From Nageia nagi (taxonomy: Eukaryota > Pinophyta): 64,000 nt of DNA. Within the stretch, counting starts at the first letter, position 1. The number at the start of each line of letters is the position of its first letter. Below the pieces are notes generated by a model that did no database searches, had not been told where the DNA came from, and saw only the letters and a list, made by a program, of their open reading frames with translations. The position numbers and the translations under genes are program-made. Location: positions 34,968,001 through 35,032,000 of the forward strand of contig JBITNC010000002.1 of NCBI GenBank assembly GCA_050084985.1, in the 5' to 3' direction. Positions 57,482 to 64,000 of this stretch are shown here, piece after piece.

Positions 57482-58833
57482 ATCAAACTAAGGATGAGAT
57501 TTTCATTTGTCACACCAAAAATGTGAAGGATATGTTGAAGAAGTATAACATGGATAGTTGAAATCAATCCCTACTCGCATTGCTCATGGTGAGTTGTTAT
57601 GCAAAGTTGATGGGGCTAAAAAAGTGAATGTAACTAATTATAGGAGCAATGTTGGGAGCTTGATGTTTCTCACAAATACTAGACTAAATGTTGCACATGT
57701 TGTCTCACTTTTTTTCTAGATACATGAGTGAGCCATCTCTTTGTTAGAAAATGGAGACTACAACCGGTTAGAAAACAGAGAGCAGTTTCTTTCTGGTTTA
57801 ACACCAAATTTCAGTTGCCAAGAAGCCATGACACCTGGTTATCAGTTATAGAAGGGTTGGGGGTTACCTAACAACCTTCCTGATCCAACTTGGGTTTAAG
57901 TTGGGTTAGTTTGTACCTATAAATAAGAGGCTTGAGTTGAGGCATGTAGTATTGTAGTTTTGACAGCAATTGTGAAGTAGATTGTGATTGTTGAGAGAGA
58001 GATTGTAGTGAGGTTTTGTTGTAACTCCAAAGTGAAGATTGTAGCAAGGTTATGCTGCTGGTTTGTTGCTTGGAGGACTTTGAAGAATGATATGCAAAAG
58101 GGTTGAAAGCTTCTCCGTGGATGTAGCCTACACTGGGTGAACCACGTTATCTCTTGTGTCTCTTTTGTGTGATTGATGTTCATGATTGTTTGATTTCAGT
58201 AGTATGCTTAAATGTTATTTCTTTTTGCCAAGGACCAGAAGAATTGTGAATGCTCTTGCTTATATAAACTTATTTAATCCTAACACTCTTTTGCATTTGA
58301 AATCTGTCAAATATATTTTGAGGTATGTTAAAGGCATTATTGATTTTGGAATTCATTATTTTCCTACTAAAGAGATGGAGCTGGTTGGCTTTAGTGTTTC
58401 AAATTGAGGCAACAATTTGAACGATCAAAAGTCTACATCTATTAATTGTTTTTCTCTTGGATTTTGGTTGATCACTTGGAACTCAAGGAAGCAATGATCA
58501 ATGGCACTCTCTTCAACTGAAGCTGACTATATTGCTCGTACTTTAGCTGGTGCACAAGCCTTATGGCACATAAAAGTGTTAGGAGATATAGGTGAAAAAC
58601 ATAGTGGTTCTACTACTTTTTTTTGTAATAATTTGAGTGCCATAAAATTGGCAAACAATCCCATCCATCATAGCAGGTCAAAGCATTTTGATATTAAGTA
58701 TCACTTCATTTGTGATTTGGTGGAAAATAAAGAAGTTAAATCAAGGTATTGTAGCACATATGATCAACTAGTTGATGTCTTTATCAAAGATGTGACCAAA
58801 ACACAATTCTCAAGTAGAGAAATAATCTTGTGA
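57482..58833 (+). pseudogene. Element G RT end and RNase H
   Basis: After the first solo LTR: QTKDEIF, VKDMLKKYNMD, SIPTRIAHGELLCKVDG, NVGSLMFLTNTRLNVAHVVS and SRYMSEPSL. The second solo LTR (57742-58285) interrupts here. Then LHLKSVKYILRYVKGIIDFG, ELVGFSVSN, STEADYIARTLAGAQALWH and NNPIHHSRSKHFDIKYHF complete the RNase H region, ending at 58833. The second Asp-type positions survive in part. Confidence 0.88.
57742..58285 (+). mobile_element. Solo LTR H inside element G RNase H region
   Basis: A 544-bp solo LTR from tgttagaaaatggagac to ttaatcctaaca, with target duplication ctctt at 57737-57741 and 58286-58290. It contains acctataaataagagg, a TATA-like box. It is unlike the C and D LTRs apart from the start. 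Confidence 0.9.
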
Positions 58834-58860
58834 GCCCTCTCAACATCAAGAGGGAGAACG

Positions 58861-59390
58861 TTGCAATATGATGTTGACAAAAGATTGTTCCTATCTACTT
58901 TCTAGAGGGACCAAATGGTGTTTTTCCTAAACATTTTGACTATGCAACTTACTTGTAATAGTACTTGTACAATATTCTGCAGTTAGAAGATTCCTATGAT
59001 TGCCATAAGAGAATATGATAATTTGTAACTATATTTTTTTGCATGTAATAGTAGGAGAATCAATAGTTTAGAGAGTGTGAAACATTATATTAATTGCTTC
59101 ATACATTGCACACAATTTTGGGATTTGAAATCAATAGATAAGATCAAACAAATATATTAATGTCCACGGGTGACCAAAAAAGATCAAGGGCATTTGAAAG
59201 TACAACTAAAGAAATAGATATGAACTAGGGACAAAAACTCTAGAAAAGAAAGTTGACTATAACAAACAAAGGGGTGAGGGGAAAAGAAGATAAGAAAAAG
59301 CCCTTAACCCTAAACCTAAAAATTACAAAAAAGAAAGGGGGGTCTCTAGGAGAAGAGAAGAGAATCCAAAGATATTGAAGAGGAGGACAA
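58861..59390. other. Non-coding DNA between element G and the LINE
   Basis: No open frame. The left part may be the 3' LTR of G (no partner copy in the window). The right part, read on the minus strand, may be the 3' tail of the LINE. Confidence 0.4.
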
Positions 59391-59399
59391 CAAGAGGCT

Positions 59400-62300
59400 G
59401 CATACTATTAGAAACCTGGAGAGCAATGCAGATTTGGATGACTATCAACTACAACATTAGTTAGCATGGAAGACACTGAGCAAGAACTAAAAGTGGTGAC
59501 AAGAGAGAGGCTCGGGCTAGGGGGAAGGGGAGGACCATCTTGGGAGAAACTAGAAATTGTAACTTGAATCGCTCCTAACATCCAAGGCCAAAGGACTACT
59601 GGTAGCAATGCAGAAGGTGGTAATAAAATATTTCCTATGTTGTCTCATTGATAAGTGTAAGTAGGAGCCTTGCTTCTAGTCAGAAACATATCTATGATGC
59701 CTAGGGTGGAAAGGTTCTTGGGGACCTAGGTAGTAGTGCATGAGGAAGAACCTTGATGTATCGAGCCCCCTAATAGAAGGGATGGGCTGAAAGAAGGAAG
59801 TGAGTAGCTTGGTAGCTATGGGGATCTCCTATAATGATGTGTTTAAGAGAGACAATCTCTCTAATATAAAGGGCCAATCAATGTTGATCGAGATATTGGA
59901 GAAGGTGGAGAGACAATTGCCAGTCTCTGAAGAAGAAATGGAACCTCCACTGGATCTCTTAGTAGACAGGGCATCTAAAAATAAAGTAATCCTCATACTC
60001 CATATCCTGGTTGGAGCAAAGACGAGAAATGTGCTCCTCACATCAAATATGATAGTCAAATGTATCTTAAATTGGTTCTTGTGCCAAGAGAATTACGACA
60101 GATGCACACAAATTTATGAAATTCTTCCATAAATATAACCAATGAATTGAAGCATCGAAGATCTAGCACAAATTGAAATGGAGTCTTATATACATATCTA
60201 AACAGGCTGTGGTTTCACTAAGAAAGCTATGTTCTAAATCAAAACTTTAAATATTGCTAAAGTATATAGTCACATCCTGGAAATTAGCCTTAAACTTCAT
60301 CAACACAAGAAGAATAAGATAGCCACGTTGTCTTAAACAGCCTTAAAGTTTGCTGATATCATGCATATATTTCTAAGCAGAGCTCCATGCCAAGACAGTG
60401 ATGATGAAAACAGGATGTCAGGCTCTGCCATGATCCAGGAACAAAGATTATGGCATTCATACACTCCCAGAAAGTATATATAAGTTATAACATTTTCTTT
60501 GTTACCTGCTAACAATGATTTTCTGAGATTTCCATTTTCAGCAGCCAAGCTTTAACTGCCAAATTTAAGTGAATAAATAAGCAAGCAAGCACCTTTGGCT
60601 TAATCATGATTTTGCTTTTCGAATTGCATGATATCAGTATTGAAATTGTATTTTAGGATCACTAATCCCATAATACTGATTAATTCTTTTTACAAGTGGA
60701 GCCATGTGTCTCACAAATTTGTAGTAGATCCTTCAATACATTGTGGGGAAAACACTTTTCTAATTCCACTTCCTATCTCTCGAGAATGAGCCATCTCATT
60801 GAAGTTGTAGCTTGGAGTGCCATGTTTTAATAAACTTTTTGCAGAAGAGGACGTTGTTCTGTCTCAAGTCCCAAGACTCCCTCATGTTAATAGGCCTTTA
60901 CATCTCTTACATCAAGGGTAGGAGTCCAATTTTAGAGAGAACAAATATCCAAATTGAACTTGTTCCAGATTCCATTGATCTCAATGACAATCACATTGTC
61001 AGGATAACGTTTACCAAGTTTCTAATTTTTAATCTCCTAAAGGGAAAATGCTCTAGTATAACAAACAATATCACAAAGTTGAAATGAGCTCCTCACATAT
61101 TGAATATGGCTATTGAACAAATTCTATGGTGGAGAAGAGTTTGCCAAGATGCTTCACCCTCTACAACTTGCATGATAAAACTTTTCCTTTTCCTTAAAAA
61201 TCATGAACCCTCTATCTACCCTCCTCCTTAGGGAGAATGTAAATGTTTTATGGTACAAGTGGCATTCCTTTTCACCCTCCTTGCTTACCCTAGAGAAAGT
61301 TTTCTGGTACCATTTATATTTTTTGTAAGTTGCAACCAATGGAGAGATACATGAAGGGCATTGCTGCATTAGAGATGACTTGCTACCAGGATTCTATTGA
61401 GAATTGTTATTTCATCAGCTAGAGGAATATCCATATTATACCAATATTAATCTCTGTCTGCTTGATAATATTCTTATGAGAATTTATCCATTTTGGAAAA
61501 TCTTCCTGCCTAATAACTAAAGCTTCTATATTTGCACAGTTGCTACTGCAAAAGTTTCTAGGCAAAGAGAGTAACTTGCACAGATTGTTGTGTCATTTCA
61601 GTTTTTAGGAAGCAGTCATCAACGATTAGACATTAAAGAGTTGTTTCTGATATATTCTCAAATTTGGTTATCAATTTTGGTGGATGCTAGTAGCTATCCA
61701 ATAATATATGCTTCCATTACTTAAAGACATGATTCCAATGAGTAACCATGCTGGATTGATTTCTTTAGATGTATCAAATCAGAAGGTGTGCCATTACCAG
61801 AGACTGTGGAGGAGGCATGACAAAAAAATGTTTGAATGTCTTTTTGAAATAAGAGATCAAACATATGCTAGTCTAGCACATCCATTCAGTTCTGTCCAAA
61901 GTTTTTCTAAAGTCAATATTCAAGAAAAATGCTTTTTGTTCAGAGCCTTCAGACTAAATAGCCCATTCTAGTTCCTCTTAAGCAATAATGAGGTTATCAA
62001 GAATGAATCTTCCTGTTATGAAACTTTTTTACTTCTTCAGACATTGTGCCCAACCAATTTCCAATTTTTTCGTAAGGGCCTTAGCAAGGATATTGTTTAA
62101 ACATTATGTGAATCACTTGAGGCACCAACCTCTCACCAATTCCCTTATGTATATGCATATGTGTGTGTGTGTGTGTTGTGTATATATATATATATATATA
62201 CATATATCAACATTTTGGGCCATGGCTTTCATTTTGACTCACAACAGTTTGCATTTTCTTCTCCAATTTAACTGGAAGACCATCTGAATCCAATGAGTTG

Positions 62301-62400
62301 TTATTTTTCATTGCTTTTAAGTTTGAATTGAATTCTTCCAATTTATGCCCCAGAGTGATTTGAAAGAATTTGAAAGAGGAATGCTACCTATCAAGGTAAT
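59400..62400 (-). mobile_element. 5'-truncated plant LINE (non-LTR retrotransposon)
   Basis: Read leftwards, degraded frames carry the domains of an L1-like RT in order. MKNNNSLDSDGLPVK is near 62310. NILAKALTKKLEIGWAQCL and ITGRFILDNLIIA lie at about 62092-61990, FFLNIDFRKTLDRTEW near 61925, and VSGNGTPSD-type debris near 61790. An IPLADEITILNRILVASHL stretch is near 61415 and LPKEEGR near 61225. A C-terminal zinc region, CEEHISRLCSNQDMEYEDYF to FRCPVY-stop-EIQW, lies at about 60045-59940. The endonuclease is missing, as expected of 5' truncation. No poly-A tail or target duplication could be fixed. Stops and shifts are frequent. Confidence 0.8.
62148..62205. repeat. GT/TA microsatellite inside the LINE
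   Basis: A gtgtgtgtgtgtgt run followed by tatatatata repeats interrupts the RT frame of the LINE between the DGLPVK and NILAKAL motifs. Confidence 0.9.
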
Positions 62401-62449
62401 AGTATTTTGTAAATGAGTCTAAAATAGAATGTGGAAAGCGAAAATCCAA

Positions 62450-63955
62450 GTTTGGAAGACCATCTATGTGGATGATAGTAGTATTGTTATGGGGACAACC
62501 CACCCTGTGCATACTCCTCCATTAAGTCCACCAAGTACTCCAATTTGTATCCCCAAAGAGATGTCCTCAAGTGATTCTTATGAATGATGTCTTTTAATGT
62601 CCTTTAAATCCAATGGTTTGTAGGACCTATCAAAATTTGTTCAAAGATAAATAGATATTGTTTATGTATTTAAATAATTGTTTCTAACAAAATTAAGATT
62701 CATAATAAAATCACCAAGCTTGTTTTGGTTATCTTGGCTTAAGAATTCACATATCAGCTTATGCAGTTACAAATATCATTATAGGTTTGTTTAATGTTTT
62801 TGTAAAATGGGCAGATAAGGAGAAAATGAGTATCATCTTCTATGGCATTTAGGTTACAAACTTACAAATTCTTTTCTTCCATGGTGTTTTGGGTATCATA
62901 CATCTACCTGTTTCATTATGCAGTTCATGTGAATTAGTTCATAATTTTGCAATTACAAGTTTCTTTTTGTAATGAATAATCTTATATGGGTAGAATGGAT
63001 ATTCAAGTTTTGGGTTGATGATGTTTTTATAGTAGCCTAGTTTTCCTTTGTCTACATTGGTAGTAATTGAAAAATGAAGGAAGTTTTCAAAAAGGCAATG
63101 ATGGATGTATTTGAGATGAAAGATATGGGTTTAATACCTTATTTTCTTCGAATGGAGGTTCATCAATTTGAAGATGAAATCTTTATTTTCCAAAAGAAGT
63201 ATACCAATGGCATGCTGAAGAAATATACTATGGACAAATGCAAGCCTGTTCCCACTCCCATTTCTCATGGTGAGGTGTTGTGAATGGATGATGGAGCTGA
63301 GAAAGTTCATATGACAAGATATACAAGTATTATGGAAAGTCTGATGCGGACATTGCCAATGCTATTTTGCTTGTTTCAAGATATATGAATGAACCCTCAG
63401 ATATTCATTTGAAAGCTGCTAAGAGAAACTTCAGGTATGTGAAATGTGCTATTGATTTTGGTATTCATTATTATTTAGCTTAGGAGATGGAGCTTGTTGG
63501 CTAGATTGATTTTGATTGGGAAGGCAGTTTGGATGATTGGAAATCTACTTTCAACAATTATCTTACTTTTAGTTCACGTCTGATCGCATGGAGTTCAAAG
63601 AAGCAAGGATTAGTTGTTCTTTCTTTTGACACAATCTGAGTGCATTGCAACAACTTTGGCTAGTGCATAAACCTTGTGGTTTAGGAAGGTATTAGCAATG
63701 CTATCCTATTGTCATTTTTTGTGACAACATAAGTGCAATTTAGTTGGAAAAGAATCTTATTCTTCATGGTAAGTCCATATGCATTGATTTGAAGTATCAC
63801 TTTATAAGGAGCACGGTTCAAAAACAAGAAATCAACATGAAGTGTTTTGGAACTCAAGACCAACTTGTTAATATGTTTATAAAAAGTGTATTAAAGCGCA
63901 TTCTTGAAACTCATAGACAACTTTGTGATGTTGCTCAACATAAAGGGGGAAAGAA
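62450..63955 (+). mobile_element. Copia fragment I
   Basis: 62450-62590 resembles the linker between integrase and RT of element G (IYVDDSSIVMGTTHPVHTPP, then PSTPICIPKEMSSSDSYE). RT resumes at 63011 with WVDDVFIVA, where YVDD is usual. KMKEVFKKAMMDVFEMKDMG, IPYFLRMEVHQFEDE and KPVPTPISHGEVL follow. RNase H debris continues (FDWEGSLDDWKST, LIAWSSKKQG) to about 63920, and a purine tract (aaaggggga, 63942-63950) follows. A minus-strand LINE piece lies between the two parts. The 3' LTR would be beyond the window. Confidence 0.8.
62738..63008 (-). pseudogene. C-terminal zinc region of a second, different LINE
   Basis: Read leftwards: KKLVIAKL-stop-TNSHELHN, then HNETGRCMIPKTPWKKRIC, a one-base shift, then CNLNAIEDDTHFLLICPFYK. 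This is the R..SH.L..E.GR....P...R.C..C...EDE.HFL..CP.Y pattern found at the C-terminus of some non-LTR RTs. It differs from the zinc region of the LINE at 59400-62400. It abuts the WVDD motif of copia fragment I within a few bases. Confidence 0.65.
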
Positions 63956-64000
63956 AGTTGGGATGGTGATGCTCATGAAGAATGAAAAAGACAAATTAAA

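Larger units (their letters stand above)
53480..58860 (+). mobile_element. Element G: broken Ty1/copia element
   Basis: Gag to RNase H in copia order with a purine tract (aagagggagaa, 58848-58857) after RNase H. No LTR pair was found, so the element is at least 5' incomplete or its LTRs have diverged. Two solo LTRs interrupt it (56388-57481 and 57742-58285), and the middle of RT is deleted near 56330. Confidence 0.85.

Noticed and set aside
1-64000. tRNA, rRNA or other structural RNA genes
   Set aside because: No cloverleaf-like or conserved rRNA segments were recognised by eye; only primer-site matches to tRNA ends were found.

Overview
The window is plant nuclear DNA: AT-rich, with no intact host gene that I can defend, and built mostly of LTR retrotransposons inserted into one another. 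A decayed PLS-type pentatricopeptide-repeat (PPR) gene, full-length Ty1/copia and Ty3/gypsy elements, a Tat-type gypsy element with a second RNase H-like domain, plant LINE remnants and many old degraded insertions all point to a land plant with a large, repeat-rich genome. A gymnosperm is my best guess, but that is inference.

Layout. 1-8790: host DNA with a decayed PPR gene (about 297-3480), an AT-rich tandem duplication (4111-4836) and a decayed minus-strand coding remnant (about 5927-6945). 8791-10672: F, a short non-autonomous LTR element with a GC-rich core and target duplication gtata. 10769-49847: a stack of insertions. A (gypsy, +, LTRs 10769-11888 and 48718-49847) was hit by B (Tat gypsy, -, 14079-40371, duplication gtaat) and by E (non-autonomous gag-remnant element, -, 42876-45244, duplication taagg/taagt). 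B was hit by C (copia, +, 17212-35178, attga). C was hit by solo LTR S1 (23174-23642, agtag) and, in its 3' LTR, by solo LTR S2 (-, 26016-34914, cctct). S2 was hit by D (copia, +, 26353-34758, taccc). With the insertions subtracted, A, B, C and D are about 10.4, 8.3, 8.6 and 8.4 kb, which are sensible full lengths.

49848-64000: AT-rich DNA with nothing recognised, then copia element G (53480-58860), which lost the middle of its reverse transcriptase (RT) and carries two solo LTRs (56388-57481 and 57742-58285). Next come a 5'-truncated LINE on the minus strand (about 59400-62400) and a copia fragment I (62450-63950) that holds a second, different LINE tail on the minus strand (about 62738-63008).

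How it works together: nothing here is an operon or a host pathway. Each autonomous element once encoded Gag, protease, integrase (IN), RT and RNase H; nearly all are broken. D is the youngest (its two 508-bp LTRs differ at one position by my reading) but its polyprotein is interrupted, so it was probably copied in trans. The most unusual signal is an array of five stem-loops in the 3' untranslated region (UTR) of both C and D. Its stems show compensatory base changes around a conserved loop, just upstream of the polypurine tract. B has an analogous but unrelated array at the same relative place.
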